Origin: Isoetes taiwanensis
Taxonomy: Eukaryota > Streptophyta > Lycopodiopsida > Isoetales > Isoetaceae
Length of the DNA: 64,000 nt
Direction: 5' to 3'
NCBI GenBank assembly: GCA_021234155.1
Contig: JAJEKV010000054.1
Location: forward strand, 8,574,655 to 8,638,654
The notes under the pieces were generated by a model. The model ran no database searches, was not told the origin of the DNA, and saw nothing but the letters and a program-made list of their open reading frames with translations. This document shows positions 22,679 through 35,189 of the stretch, one piece after another. Position 1 is the stretch's first letter. Each line of letters opens with the position of its first letter. The translations under genes were made by a program, and so were the position numbers.

Positions 22679-24280
22679 ATGAATTGGGGCCTGGATGCTG
22701 AAAGGAGAAAGAAGAGCATCGAGAAGCAAGAGGCTGAACGTAGTGCTAGACTAGAGTTTAGAGAACAAAAAAGAAGGGAATTAAAAGAGCAAGTCTTGGA
22801 AGAAGAAAGACTGTTAGTAGAGCAAGGGTTTAGTAGCAGTAGCACCATACCCTCTAGCTCTGGGGAAAGTAGTGAAGAGGAAACCAGTTTATTAACTCCT
22901 TCTAATACTTCGATTCTTAATCCCATGGCAACTAAAACTTCTAAAATGAAATACCCAACCTTTTCACCTTTAAAAGGGGGGGAGGCTGATTCTCACATTC
23001 AATCATTTTTTACTATTAGTGAGGCCAATCAAGAGGATGGTAATGCCGAAAGACTTAGGCTGTTTGGAGCAACCTTAGAGGATGGGGCAATGGAATGGTA
23101 TAGAACCTCTAGGAGTATTACCCCTTTTTTGACTTGGGATGACCTTAGAAAAGCATTTTTAAAGGCCTTTAGGCCTATTGGCCTTCAAGAAAGAATAAAT
23201 GATGAGCTAACATATTTACGCTTTGTCGCCTAATGAAAGTCTCAAGCAGAGCTATGTGGCCGAGGTTTAGACGGTTGGTAGCCAAAAGAGAGCCCACCCC
23301 TACAGTTGAGGATCAAGTAAGATACTTTACAAATGGGTTACCACCGGATTTGGGCTTTTTCACTAAGGGTCAAACCCCAGCAGATTTAGAAAGTGCCATC
23401 AAGATTGCAAGCTAGTCGGGAACAAGCCAAGCTAACTATGGCCCGCCATTATAATCCCGGGTTGATTATGCCTTCTGTGTTGGGTGGGGTAGCCCTCAAG
23501 AACCCTCTAGAACCCCCTTTAGCAAGCCCTCACTTGGGAATGTTGGGTGTCACGCCTAGTGACTTGGGTACCATAGATTATAGTAGGCTAGCCACATTAG
23601 GGAGTGGTGCCCCAATAACAAAGCTAACCATAGAGGAAGGGGTTGATAAAAAAGTTAGAAAAGGTGGTAGAGACTCTTACTAATAAAATGAACGAGATGC
23701 AATTGAATTGGGTAAGAGGTGTGAGTAATAAGCCACAAGTAAACAATGAGAGGACTAACATGTGTGGTGTGTGAAATGCAAAGGTTATGGCCATTTACCA
23801 TCCGAAAGTGTCCTACTCCCCGCAAACATACCAATTCCTTGCAAAAGTGTGGTAAAACTAATCACCCTACGTAAAGATGCTATTTTTGGAGAATGGAAGC
23901 TAACCCTAATACCCCTACCCCTACTTATCAAGCACAACCCTTTTATCCCGCAGCCTTATGCTACCAACGTGGAGGAAAGGCAAAATCGCCCTAGAGTTAT
24001 GAAGAGGCCTCCACCCCAATGTTATAGATGTGGAGAGATAGGTCATATAGCACCTCATTGTCCTAATCCTATGAGACAAGTTGGATATCAACCCATATGC
24101 GGGATCTGCCAAACCCAAGGCCTACATAGCCAAGAAAATTGTCCTCACAAATTAAAGGCAAGAGGGGAACCATCTTCTAATAATAAGGGAAAGGAAGTGG
24201 TGGTAGATAGTCGAAGTTGTGTATGTGGACGGTTAATATCCCAAGTTATGTTGTGGAGACTCGTGGGGCAAGAAGACTGA
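22679..24280 (+). pseudogene. gypsy gag with two zinc knuckles
   Basis: A highly charged N-terminal helix (EKQEAERSARLEFREQKRRE) leads to the capsid signature KYPTFSPLKGGEAD...WYRTSRSITPFLTWDDLRKAF. Frames break near 23233, 23400 and 23700. A lone decayed CVKCKGYGH knuckle is followed by CYRCGEIGHIAPHCPNP and CGICQTQGLHSQENCP, two CCHC/CCHC-like knuckles that bind genomic RNA. Capsid and nucleocapsid order is normal. Confidence 0.85.
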
Positions 24281-24329
24281 GAGAAGAAGAAAATGAAGCA
24301 CATGTGATAAATGAAGGGGATAACGGTTA

Positions 24330-25145
24330 GTGAGGTTGAGGAACCCGGCGTTGTTTGAAGATATTGACCAACTCCCCCATCCAATGGAAGTTAAAGAAAT
24401 TTTAAATGATTTCGAGTCTAATAAAGAAAATACGGATAAGGGTAAACGTAAGAAGTACACTAGAGTTTTGAATTTAAAGGAAGAACAACCCTATGATATT
24501 TTGAAGGATTTGGAAAATAAAAGTCCTTCCTTAACATTCAAACAATTATTGCAAATCGCCCTAGTTGTCGTGAAGGTGGTCTTGGCCGCATTAAAAAGTC
24601 ATAAAGAAGTGGTTGTCAATTCTCGCATGGCCTATAATTGCGCATATGAGTTCACCTTGTCCGATGTGGAAATAAGTGGGCGAGTGATACGAAATTGCAC
24701 TATTGATGGGGGCTCGGGCGTGAACATTATGCCTGAGAGTATGTGGAGGAAACTAGATTTGCCAGAACCTATGCCTGTAAGTTTTATAGTGAGGATGGCT
24801 GATCAACGAAAGGTAACACCTTTGGGATTAGTTACTGGGATTAAAACCTTAATTGCTGGTGTGACTTTCTTTGTGGATTATGTCATTTTAAAGATGCCAA
24901 ATAGTGCATGCACTTATCCATTATTGTTAGGAAGGCCATGGTTAATGCAAGCATCAGCTAAACATGATTGGTCTACAGGCTATTTGCAAATTGGAGATGG
25001 GAATAATTTAATCAAGATAAGGGTCCATGTTCAATCCGGTAATAAGGATGACAATGATAGTGATACTAGTTCCTCAATTGAAGATATGCATGTTGATAAT
25101 AATGATGATGATGTAGATAGTAAACAAAAAATAATAATGAAATAG
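24330..25145 (+). pseudogene. gypsy aspartic protease region
   Basis: An unbroken stretch of 271 codons contains a retropepsin-like site IDGGSGVNIMPESMW (about residue 130), PLLLGRPWLMQASAKHDW and GYLQIGDG. The usual D(S/T)G is D-G-G here. This protease would cleave the polyprotein during particle maturation. An acidic tail (DNDSDTSSSIED) leads towards RT. Confidence 0.8.
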
Positions 25146-25159
25146 AAGTAGACCAAGTT

Positions 25160-26890
25160 TATGTAGAGCAAGAGGGTTATGAAAAACTAACAATGAGGGA
25201 TGATACTTCATCTGTGGCTTTAGAGGAATGGATGAATGGTGTAAATGTTTTTGCTGTAAATGTGGAAGAAGTAAATGAAACTATAAAGGAAGAAGAAGAG
25301 GAGAGATATCCTGAGTACTTCTCAAAATTTGAGGAGGGAGAACCCAAGCTAAAAAAGAAACCCCTCCCATTGTGCATCCAAGGAAGTCCAACAAATGCTA
25401 ACCCGGCCCCACTTATGATGAGTTGAATTTAGGTACTCGGGAGAACCCAAGATGGTGCGATTGGGAAAACTTAATCTTGGTGAAGAACATAAAGAATATA
25501 AGGATCTCCTCATGGAGTTTAAGGATGTCTTTGCATGGACGATGAGGATCTCAAGGGTATATCACCCGAAAGTTAAGTGTGCATAGAATTGTACTTGAAG
25601 CTAACACAAAAGCTATAAGGCAACGACCCTACTGTGATGAACCCTCATTACTCAAAGGTGGTAAGGGAAGAGCTGGATAATTTAATTAAAGCTAAGTTTA
25701 TTGAACAAAGTGGAAACTAGTGAGTGGTTGTCCCCAATAGTTATAGTTCCAAAGAAGTCTAAAAAATTAAGGGGTGTGTGGACTATAGAAAATTAAATGT
25801 CGCCACCATTAAGGATGGGTTTCCTCGTTCTTTCAATCGATAACGCTATTGATTCGGTTTGTTGGCCATGAGTATTATTCTTTTTCTTGACGGGTTCAGT
25901 GGGTACAATCAGGTGAGTATTGCCAAGGAAGATAGGGAAAAAACCACATTTGTCACGGAATGGGGGTGCTACATGTATAAGGTTATGCCATTTGGGTTGT
26001 GTAATGCTCCTGCCACTTTCCAAAGGGTAGTTACGGGTGCATTTAAAGATTATCTAAGAGAGTTTATGGAAGTGTTTCTTGATGATTTCTGTGTTTTTAG
26101 TACCAGGCAAGAACATCGGGAGAAACTCAGATTATGCTTTATGAAATGTCGAGAATATGGTATATCTCTAAACCCTATGAAATGTTTGTTTGGAGTTACC
26201 CATGGGACGTTGTTGGGTAGGATCATTTCGGGCAAGGGTATTGCAATTGACCCTGATAAGACTAAAGTTATTTCGGAATTGGAGCCACCTACTAACATTA
26301 AGCAATTACAAGCATTTCTTGGGCATATAGGGTATCATCGAAGATTCATAAGAAATTATGCTAATAAGGCTTTACCATTAACTGCACTCCTTAAAGGGGG
26401 GAAAGAATATCAGTGGACACAAGAATGTCAAAAAGCATTTACAAGTTTAAAAGAAGCACTAATAACTGCACCCATACTTAGTTTTCCTAATTGGGAAAGG
26501 GAATTTCATGTCCATGTAGACTCTTCAGATATGCAATAGGAAGTATTTTGTCACAACCACAACAAGATGGGTGGGATCATCCAATTTATTATGCTAGTCG
26601 CCAATTGTCTAATGCGTAAAAGAATTATTCAACAACCGAAAAGGGAAGGATTGGGCATGATTTATTCAATTATAAAGTTTCGCCACTATTTATTGGGAAA
26701 AGAATTTGTATTTTTGTTGACCACCAAGCATTGATATATTTAATTTTAAAACCTTGCGTAATCGGGAAGAATAACTAGATGGTTACTCATGTTGCAAGAG
26801 TTTCAATTTTCAGATAATTGTAAAAACCAGAAAATCTCATGCACCGCACGACCATTTATCGCGATTATTGAGTGATTCTAACGATAACGG
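25160..26890 (+). pseudogene. gypsy reverse transcriptase and RNase H
   Basis: RT pieces start near 25440 and are broken until 25859. Then comes a clean block: LFLDGFSGYNQVSIAKED, TTFVTEWG, YKVMPFGLCNAPATFQRV, VFLDDFCVFS (the catalytic DD), LNPMKCLFGV and LQAFLGHIGYHRRFIRNYA. RNase H begins FHVHVDSSDMA and continues in shifted frames (YYASRQLSNA, STTEREGLGMIYSI, HYLLGKEFVFLL). The thumb and connection match Ty3/gypsy. Several stops and shifts disable it. Confidence 0.9.
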
Positions 26891-28230
26891 GTAAAAGATG
26901 ACTTGCCCGATGCTAACCTCGTTTATGGTGACCGCAGTTCGTAATGGTATGTTGATGTGGGTCAATTCCTTTCCACCGGGTGAATTTCGTGATGATACGA
27001 GAGCCATAGAAAGGAAAAGATTAATTCAAAAATGTAAACCTTTCACTTTGCTGGCCGGAACCTTGTATAGGGTAGGTAAAGATGATATCCTCGCTGAGAT
27101 GCATATTCCCTCATGAAGTGCAAAAGGTCATTAGAGCTTGCCATGATTCCCCGGGCCGGAGGTCATTTTGCTTCGTGATGTCACCGCTAAGAAAGTGTTA
27201 AATGTTGTGGTTATTGGTGGCCTAGTTTGTACCATGATGTAACAATCGGGTAAAACATTGTGACCTTTGCCAAAGATTGGGTCGGGCCTACTAGACGAGA
27301 TTCTATGCCTCTGAACCCGATAGTTCCCATATTACCTTTTGAAAAATGGGGATAGATTTTGTAGGTCCCATTAATCCTCCTTCAGCTCAAAACCCGTTAG
27401 AGTATATATTGGTGTGCACGGATTATGTTACCAAATGGGTTGAGGCAAAAGCATTGAGAAATGCTAATGCAGCTAGTGTAGCAACTTTCTTATATGAAAA
27501 CATCATTACTAGGTTCGGGTGTCCCTTAGAGTTGGTTAGTGATAGAGGTTCACACTTTATCAATGATGTGGTCGCTACCTTGATCGAACGCCACGCCATA
27601 GCCCATAGAAAGAGTACACCCTATCATCCTCAAGCTAATGGCCGTGTTGAAAGAACCAATAAAACTCTATGTAATATAATGACTAAGATTTGTAACGCTA
27701 ATAGGACTGATTGGGATAAGAGATTGTTAGATGCATTATGGGCCTATAGAATAGCTTACAAAGTTACCACTAAATCTACTCCCTTCATGTTATCAGATGG
27801 CCAAGAGGCCATCTTACCTATTGAAATAGAAATTCCATCATTACGAAAGTGGCTGTAAAGGGAAAAGCTTGATGAAGATGGTAGTCTTAAGGCACGCTTG
27901 CAAGAATTAGAGAAGCTAGATGAAGCACGCCTTCATGCATACATGGCTAGAGAAGCACTCCAAAGGCAACGTAAAACATGGTATGATGCTCATAATAAAA
28001 ATAAAGAATTTGTGGAAAATGATTTGGTATTGTTATATGATTCAAAACATTGGAAGAAACCCCGAAAGTTGAGAATGAGATGGGCGTGACCATATGTAGT
28101 CCTTAAAATTTTTCCTAACGGCTCGTGGTCATTGCAAGATTTACTGTGGGAATGAGAGCCCCAACGCCAATTAATGGTGCCCGCCTTAAGCCATATTATG
28201 CACCAAGGACTTTCAAGAAACTTCCAGATG
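26891..28230 (+). pseudogene. gypsy integrase
   Basis: The zinc-finger region (26900-27330) is broken. The core (27346-27858) is open and keeps the catalytic triad: CTDYVTKWVEA, LVSDRGSHFIND and QANGRVERTNKTL. A C-terminal part (27898-28089, LDEARLHAYMAREALQRQRK, DLVLLYDSK) follows after a stop at 27858. Integrase joins the cDNA to host DNA. Confidence 0.9.
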
Positions 28231-29138
28231 CAATGTAATTCATCGAGAGCGATGAATACATTTAAGGGGGGATAATAGCATAATAAGGGAAAATTCATAA
28301 TAAAAGTGAAAAAAAATAAATAAATAAATAAATAAATAAAGAATTTGATTTTTCTTATTATTCATCTGCTTGCTCTCCGTATTACTCAAATTCATCTCAT
28401 TTTTTATTTTTACACCTCATTCAATCCATAAAGATCGCCAAATCAACTCGTGATCCAAGGCAAAGAATTTGTTACTAACTTTTATGGTTTCCATGATAGG
28501 TTCACCTGCTTGTCTCCATTTTTGTCAATTCATTTCACATTACACTCATCCACTCCATGTCAATCCATTAAAGTCTGCCATGTAAGCTTTACCATCAGGC
28601 AGCAATGTTTTTACTAATTTTTTGTTTCCATGGCAGGTTCACCTGGTTGTTCTTCATAATTAGTCAAACCATACACCTTTCATTCATTCATATCATTCAA
28701 ATCATAAAGTGCTGCAATCAGCTTCACCATATTAGCAGACCACATGTTCTACTAACGTTATTTTTCATTTGTAGAGCATCATTTTTCCATCATTTCATGT
28801 TCATCTGCTTTTAGTTGGCTTACCAACCATGACCATTGTTTTGTTTTTACCATTGTTTTTCCATTTCCCGTATTGTCGGCCATTGTCTCCATCCCAAGCA
28901 AGTTCAAAATAGGCACGGAATAGGATGGATCGAGAGGACCCTAACAAGGATAGTGACATCATTATTACCGTGGTTTTTCCTCAAAACCCGAAAAGGGCTT
29001 AGGTTTTTAATCCCGGTTAATAATGGTGTTGCTACCTTGCTAAGGGAAATGAGAAGTTCTAGTCCAATCTTTTATCATACTGAGCAGATTTTTGAAAGCA
29101 AGTTCGTCGAGACGTCGAATACAAGTAAGGGGGGATAA
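28231..29138 (+). other. gypsy 3' region with duplicated polypurine tract
   Basis: The purine tract and its lead-in occur twice: TCATCGAGAGCGATGAATAC...AAGGGGGGATAATA (28240-28277) and TCGTCGAGACGTCGAATAC...AAGGGGGGATAATG (29104-29140). Between them lie an (AAAT)n microsatellite (28314-28341) and ~800 bp without a supported ORF. Confidence 0.7.
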
Positions 29139-30527
29139 TGTGGAGCGGTCAGCACAACAGAAATTTTGATTTTTGAGTGAAACAGTGTGGAAAGAAGCTG
29201 CAATGAAGAAGTATGGGCTCAAAATCGACCAAAGTGCATAGTTACAAGGTTATTTTTGAAGATTTTGATGCTTATATTATTGAAGACCATTAGAAATTCG
29301 AATTTTAATGGTAAGGAGAAAGCACAAAGCAGTTTGATTGGAGGAGACCATATTTTTGGATTGATGAGGTGTCAAAATCTTGGAGCTTAAGGAAGTTTTT
29401 CACATGGAGGGCAAAGATTGTATTTTTTAAAGGTCCAGATTTTATTGGAATTGTATAAGAGGAAAACAACGTGAATGAAAAAACTACCCTTTTTGTGCCT
29501 ATTCGAGTCTGCTCTCTGCTGATTGCCTGAGCGTCCTGGTACGGATCTGGTCCATCATTGCTTGTGCATGATGTTTTCTTTTATTGATTATTATGAGTGT
29601 TAATTTGTGTGAAAGTGAATGATTCCTGTTTATGTTTGTTGAAATCCAAGTAAAATTAAATTTTTTCTCGAAACCAGTTTCTAACAAGGATTACCTTGAA
29701 AGAAATCCCTTGTCTAGATCCTGTGTAAACAAAATGATTGCAATATACCTGCTGAGTATGTCAGCATTTTGCCTGCCTGTCTATTCATTTGCCCGCAAGT
29801 AGAGCCGTCTTGCATCCTTCCCTAATCGTATCAGAATCAGAGTTGCCTGTGCTATATGAGAGGCATCATCTGCTTGTAGAGGTCTGAGATAGAGTAAGAG
29901 TAAACTAAAAGCAAAATCCTAGAAGCTAGAATCACCAAATCAGCCTGTGCTGCTTAGAAATCCGTCCCTGTTAGGCTATAGGCAAAAAACCGATCAAAGC
30001 CGCACCTAAGCCGCCCGTTTGCCCGGAGCCAAGGTATGAATTCTAGTGTTTTGAAGCTTAACTTGCAAAATCGTGATCAGAATATTAGGAAGCATGCCGA
30101 TTTGATCATGCCATAGCAGAGAGAGGAAGGAGTCAGAGCGATTCCAGGGAAGAGCCGGATTTGTGCATGGCCGCTGCCCCTTCTCGAACAGGTTTTTGCC
30201 CTAAACGAATTTTAACGTGAAGACCTAACTACATGTTAACCTAACAATTTTTTCCAACAATTTCATAAGTCCTATTAATAAGTTAAACCTTGTGATTTCC
30301 CTATACATAAAAGAAAAAAAGAAAAAAGATAAAAATAAAATAGCAAGGAGTAAAAGGAAGCGGTGCGGCTAGGCTTAAGGGGTATAACGGAAGTTATGAG
30401 CCTAGTTGTGGTGGTGTTGGCGTAAGTAATTAACGGAATTATATTTTTCGCTGTCATGAGTAGTATTATTTTGTCATCCATTGCCTAAGAACTCTGTCGG
30501 GCTTGGGGTAGGTTGACCCGGCCAACA
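29139..30527 (+). repeat. gypsy 3' LTR
   Basis: 1,389 bp, direct repeat of 20842-22244, preceded by the purine tract AAGGGGGGATAA (29127-29138). Confidence 0.95.
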
Positions 30528-30532
30528 AGAAG

Positions 30533-31908
30533 CAGGGAAGCTCAGAGCACAAGGCCAAGCCAGTTTTCGACCAGAGTACTCGACTACAGACCATTTGGTG
30601 GCCCTAAGGATAATGATAGAGCAAACAAGGGAAAGTAACAAGAAGATCATATGTTGCTTCGTGGACTTCAAGAAAGCCTTCGACACAGTGCTTAGAGATA
30701 AACTTCTCCTGAGATTAAAAGGACTAAGAGCACCAGACGGGTTAGTTGGATCAATTGCAAGGCTATACCAAAAGGTATATGCCAAAACAGAAGGGGAAGG
30801 AGAAGCCATAGAATGCGACACAGGAGTAAAGCAGGGATGTCCACTATCACCCACACTGTTTGGGATATACATAGATGCCCTATAGGAATTTGTCATCGAG
30901 AGACGGGGAGACAGTGAAGCACCAATGATAGGGAAAACAAAAGTCCCAATAATGCTATATGCGGATGATTTAGGTATGATGGCGACCAAAGCCAAAGGGA
31001 TGCACAGAATGCTAGAGATACTAGAAGAATTTTGCGCGGAGACAGGACTGACAGTCAACCTGGAAAAAACAAAAATAGTGACTTTCGGTACAAAGATAAA
31101 ACACATGCCATTTAGATACAAGGGGAAGGAACTAGAAGAAGCCGCAGGGTACAGATATCTGGGATATGACACACATGGAGGGGGGAAGTGGTCAAAAGGA
31201 GCGGATACCAGATTCCAAGCAGCAATAGGCAATTATTACGTCATGATGAATTATTGCAACAACAATAGGATCGCCAACTGGGAAATCAAAGCATATCTAT
31301 TTAGCACAATAGTAGCATCAACACAGCTGTACGGATGTGAGATATGGGGACCGGGCCTTTCAGAGAAGAAATGGGAAAAACAAGAAGGCATATTGAGGCA
31401 ATGGCACGGACAGGAATTTCAGGTGAAGACAAGTACATCATTAGCAACAATCCTATATGAGACAGGAGAAAAGCCAATGGAAGTGAGGGCATGGGAAAGA
31501 ACAATTAGGTATCTATTAAAGGACAACAGTTATGGGAAAGAGGACAAACTGTCATCGCTAGCGATAAATGAATCAGCAAAACAGCATATAACAGCAGGCA
31601 AGGGATGGTTTAACGACCTGGCGAAGTGGACGGCAAGTATGGGGATGCAACTAAGTTAGATTATACAAGCGGACGGATGGGACGAAGAATGGACAGGCAG
31701 AGCAATGAGGAGCTGGCTGGCACAACACACAGGGCCTAAGGCAAACTGGCTATTAGGAACCTTCAACCCAGGGGGTCAGATAGGACATATCACGTACAAA
31801 AGCAGCATGTTGAATAAGAGTAACAGGGGAACGCTGGCCAGATTCAGGATGGGGAGACACGACCTCCGAAAAACAAGGTCAGGTGGGACCTCCCACTCCC
31901 AGCACTGA
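30533..31908 (+). pseudogene. LINE reverse transcriptase, catalytic part, and C-terminal region
   Basis: In frame with the N-terminal part: AQGQASFRPEYSTTDHLVAL, CFVDFKKAFDTVLRDKLL (first catalytic Asp), GVKQGCPLSPTLFGIYID, then a TAG at 30883, then IMLYADDLGMMATKA (catalytic YADD) and GLTVNLEKTKIVTFG. Further on are AGYRYLGYDTHGGGKWSKG and the long thumb and connection region to a stop at 31659. The next frame resumes with RSWLAQHTGPKANW and LARFRMGRHDLRK (the usual RhGxHxL region). Two stops disable the copy. Confidence 0.9.
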
Positions 31909-32266
31909 TGGACAAAGAAGAGACACTCACAGATGTAGCGAAAGCTATAAAAGAAATGATAATAAGACACCGGGGGGTGCACAAAGAGAGAGGGCTAATA
32001 ATCTGAGAAGCACGGATGAGGCGGATCAGAGAGGCCCACAAAGCACAGTTCAAAACTGTTTATAGCGATGCATTGTGTATGGCCAAGAAGCCAGATATAA
32101 GCACGATGAGGGTAATATAAAGAACAAGAGAAGCCCGCTAGATGGCTACATAAAACCTATGCGTCTGTTTGCTGGCAGCACCCTTTGGGAGCTCGCAGGA
32201 CGCTACACAAGTCCGGGGGCCTCACGGCCTGAGGGACGTTAATGTATATTCTATTCTATTCTATTC
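30533..32266 (+). mobile_element. LINE, 3' portion with (TATTC)n tail
   Basis: Continuation of the element split at 20841. It ends in a TATTC repeat (32247-32266), a simple-repeat tail typical of LINEs. Confidence 0.9.
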
Positions 32267-32720
32267 GATGTCATTCTCCTCAACGTTATTTTTACATGTC
32301 AACAATGGTGTCAGTAGATAGTCTTAATAAGAACATCTTCTATCAGTACATACAACATTGTAACGACATTGCATTTCCTCACACACTTTTATCCAAAGTA
32401 TTCTACACTCCTTCCCTTGAGTTTATCTGCAATATCAGGGATGAACCCTAATTGATCATATAGAACTTTGAGTTTAAGCGCATAGGATTCATTCGTGGCA
32501 GCCAAAATAAGATCAGTTGGTCTTTAGACTTAAGGAACCCAAAGGCCTTAATTGCCAATTCAGGATGGAAGGAAAGAAAGAACCCCTTCACTCTTTGCTA
32601 GATTGAAACTGCTTCATATAGGTTTGGAGGTGAAATACGACCAAATATCATAGTTTTTTGCATTTGAATCTGTTATAGCCAAGAGCATGCAAAATCAGGA
32701 AAAATCAAGTCCAACTTTCT
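32267..32720. other. intergenic stretch
   Basis: Nothing recognised. The LINE 3' target-site duplication should start at 32267 (GATGTCATTC), but its partner was not found. Confidence 0.4.
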
Positions 32721-32825
32721 CCTTGGAGATATAATAACAACAAACCAGAAATGTATTCTCTTGAACAAAACATAAATTCCAATCTAGCATAACAAGGCAT
32801 AAATTCCAATGAAGCATAACAAGGT

Positions 32826-32908
32826 TATATCGCTGAGACATTTTAACTTTCGCGGGGAGACCCCAAGTACTTAGCAGGCACACGCCTTAACCACTCGGCC
32901 AAGGCGGC
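32826..32908 (-). pseudogene. tRNA-Ser(GCU) pseudogene
   Basis: The minus strand from 32908 matches plant tRNA-Ser: GCCGCCTTGGCCGAGTGGTT, then an anticodon loop CTGCTAA (anticodon GCU) and a long variable arm CTTGGGGTCTCCCCGCG. The T-arm is ruined (AAAGTTAAAATGTCT in place of GTTCGAATC) and the acceptor stem no longer pairs. It is either a dead tRNA gene or the head of an old SINE. Confidence 0.75.
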
Positions 32909-33329
32909 CTTTGACACTAGAGTTGTCCCGGGAACCATTTCGGGTCCATGGACCAAAAATGGTCCACCATCCCCCTGCTACTTAAACCCATATATCTCAC
33001 AAGAGAAATTTTAATTTTAAAATCTACCACCGCTTTTTGAGTCCTTACTTGATTCTTAACTATTTTGTGAGAATTTCATGACCACTGGATTCACCTTTAT
33101 GGTGGTACGATTGTTCAAACTTTGGAGAATTTTGCAGTTTTTACAGCACTCTAGAACTCAATTCTTCAATTTCCTAGCATAAAAGTGTTTAAACCTTGCT
33201 AAATATGAAAGTAATTGATATATTATGATAAAACATATCGATTTGCATGTTTCCGTGTTTGGCAGCTATCATTTGATATCAATTGAAGTTGTCAAACCCT
33301 ATTTGGCTTAAAAATGCTGCATGAGATTC

Positions 33330-33330
<1 letters not shown>

Positions 33331-33363
<33 letters not shown>

Positions 33364-33378
33364 AGAGAGAGAGAGAGC
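33331..33378. repeat. poly-T run followed by (GA)n microsatellite
   Basis: About 30 consecutive T, then GAGAGAGAGAGAGAG. It may be the tail of a minus-strand retroposon, but no body was recognised. Confidence 0.8.
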
Positions 33379-35189
33379 AAGAGATGTTTTTTCCATTAAT
33401 CAATAAAAGCCATACATTGTTCTGTTGTTAGAAAAGTAGACTAATGAGGGCAAGAAAAAATGGTTTGAATCACAAGATTCACTTAAATAGTTATGTCCAG
33501 CACTAGGAATAAAATATGTAGCACAATAAGAGGGGGTTCCAGGGGGATTTGATATGGATGTATAAATCGTATCCTTGAGACCATAGACTATACCCCTAAA
33601 ACAATTGAATAGGTTATTATTAAAAAGAAAGGAAAAAAAAACATGGATTTAATAGATAGACTAAACACGTTGGTTTGCTGGTTGCATTGGTTAAAGCATT
33701 CTTATTAGCATATCGAATTATTTTGGTAGAGGTTTAAGTCTTTGTATTTCAAATTCTAAATCTTAGGCGAACTCGTATAGAGATGAGTCTCGGTATTTCA
33801 TATTCCAAAACTGTAAGAGAACCTTCCATATTTCAAAACCATAAGCGCATCTAGTCATAAATGACCATAATCGAAACAAGAGACACCAGAAGCCCTCTTC
33901 ACTTTTAACTGAGAGGTCATATGGACGAATAATTGGTATCGACATAGCAGTTTATCTTGATCTTCTTTAGTTATAGTTTTTCATGTTTTTTCTTGGTTCA
34001 TCTTGCATTGCTTTCTTATCTTTGGGAAGCTTTGAATTATGGTGTTTGAAGTTCATCCTCAAGGCGGAAAACTAGAGATCAAACATGGAAAATATTTGAT
34101 GATAACTTGGAGCTAATACTAAAAGTTTTATCCCAAACCTAGCAATAGATACTTTTTATTGATAGAGCAGCTCATAAAATACTAACATCCTAAAAATCAA
34201 TTTGTTTGATTTAAAATGAACCTATCGACCAGTAATAGTCTTAGGTACAGAATCTTGATTTATCATGATCATGCCTTTTTCTTTCTTTCTTTACTTGTTT
34301 TTGCATTGGTCTCATATCCATACAAGCATTCATATAGTTTTTTCAATGACATGCTGTTTCAATAAATTTTCTTCAAATTTAACAAAATAAACATCAATTA
34401 AAAGTCACTTAAATTGTTACTATAAGTCAAAGCTGAACCTTCAAATTACAGGCCAACAAATATTTTTTATGCATGAAGCAATTAGTCAACTACTTATATA
34501 TCAAATTTGAAGTAAAAAACCATCTCCATGTAAAAGTTGTAGAATTTTAATTGAAACAGCCTTCTCGGAATCATTATTAGTCCAGAGAAGACAGAAAACT
34601 GTTTTGACCCCGTCATGTTTGATGGACTATATCATCCTTCCTAGATTTTGGATAGGAACATTTGTGTATTCGTCCTTATCTCGTATAGAAAAATACCATT
34701 ATAATGAAAAAAAAAATACAAAAATAAAAATCCTTCTATTGAGACATTTTTACATTATGTAAACATGAAGCAAACTGGACTTGACCCCCTTGATTCATCT
34801 AAGTATAACTTCCAATAGAAGTATATGCATTTTTAACTATTTCTCCTGTGCAACATGACTACCATATATTAATGTGTAGAAATGGTTTAACTGAATTTTT
34901 TGCCATTGGTTTTATATGAACTTTAAAGTGAACTGTACAAATGAACCATTTATGGTCCATCAGCTCATCTTCAAACATACCTTTGATAATGTTGTTCATC
35001 TTCGAATTTCCTTGGACAGCCATAATTAGAAATGTTCTAAGCTTTGAGGGATGTACGCAAAGCTTTAAGGGACTTAATACTCTATGGGACCCAATGAGGA
35101 AATCCAAGATTTGTGCGTAGCATTTTCCATTTTCTCATATCAGTTGTGGTTGTGCACCAACATTTTTTCTCTTTTGTTTTTCTATTTTA
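33379..35189. other. AT-rich intergenic stretch
   Basis: Nothing recognised on either strand. Confidence 0.5.

Larger units (their letters stand above)
20842..30527 (+). mobile_element. Ty3/gypsy LTR retrotransposon, degenerate, inserted in the LINE
   Basis: 9,686 bp with LTRs TGTGGAGCGG...CGGCCAACA and 5 bp TSD AGAAG. Internal order gag, protease, RT, RNase H, integrase is that of Ty3/gypsy. Multiple frame breaks occur. The two LTRs differ by scattered substitutions and small indels, so insertion was not very recent. Confidence 0.97.

Noticed and set aside
32826-32908. Functional tRNA-Ser gene
   Set aside because: T-arm and acceptor stem do not pair and the B box is lost.
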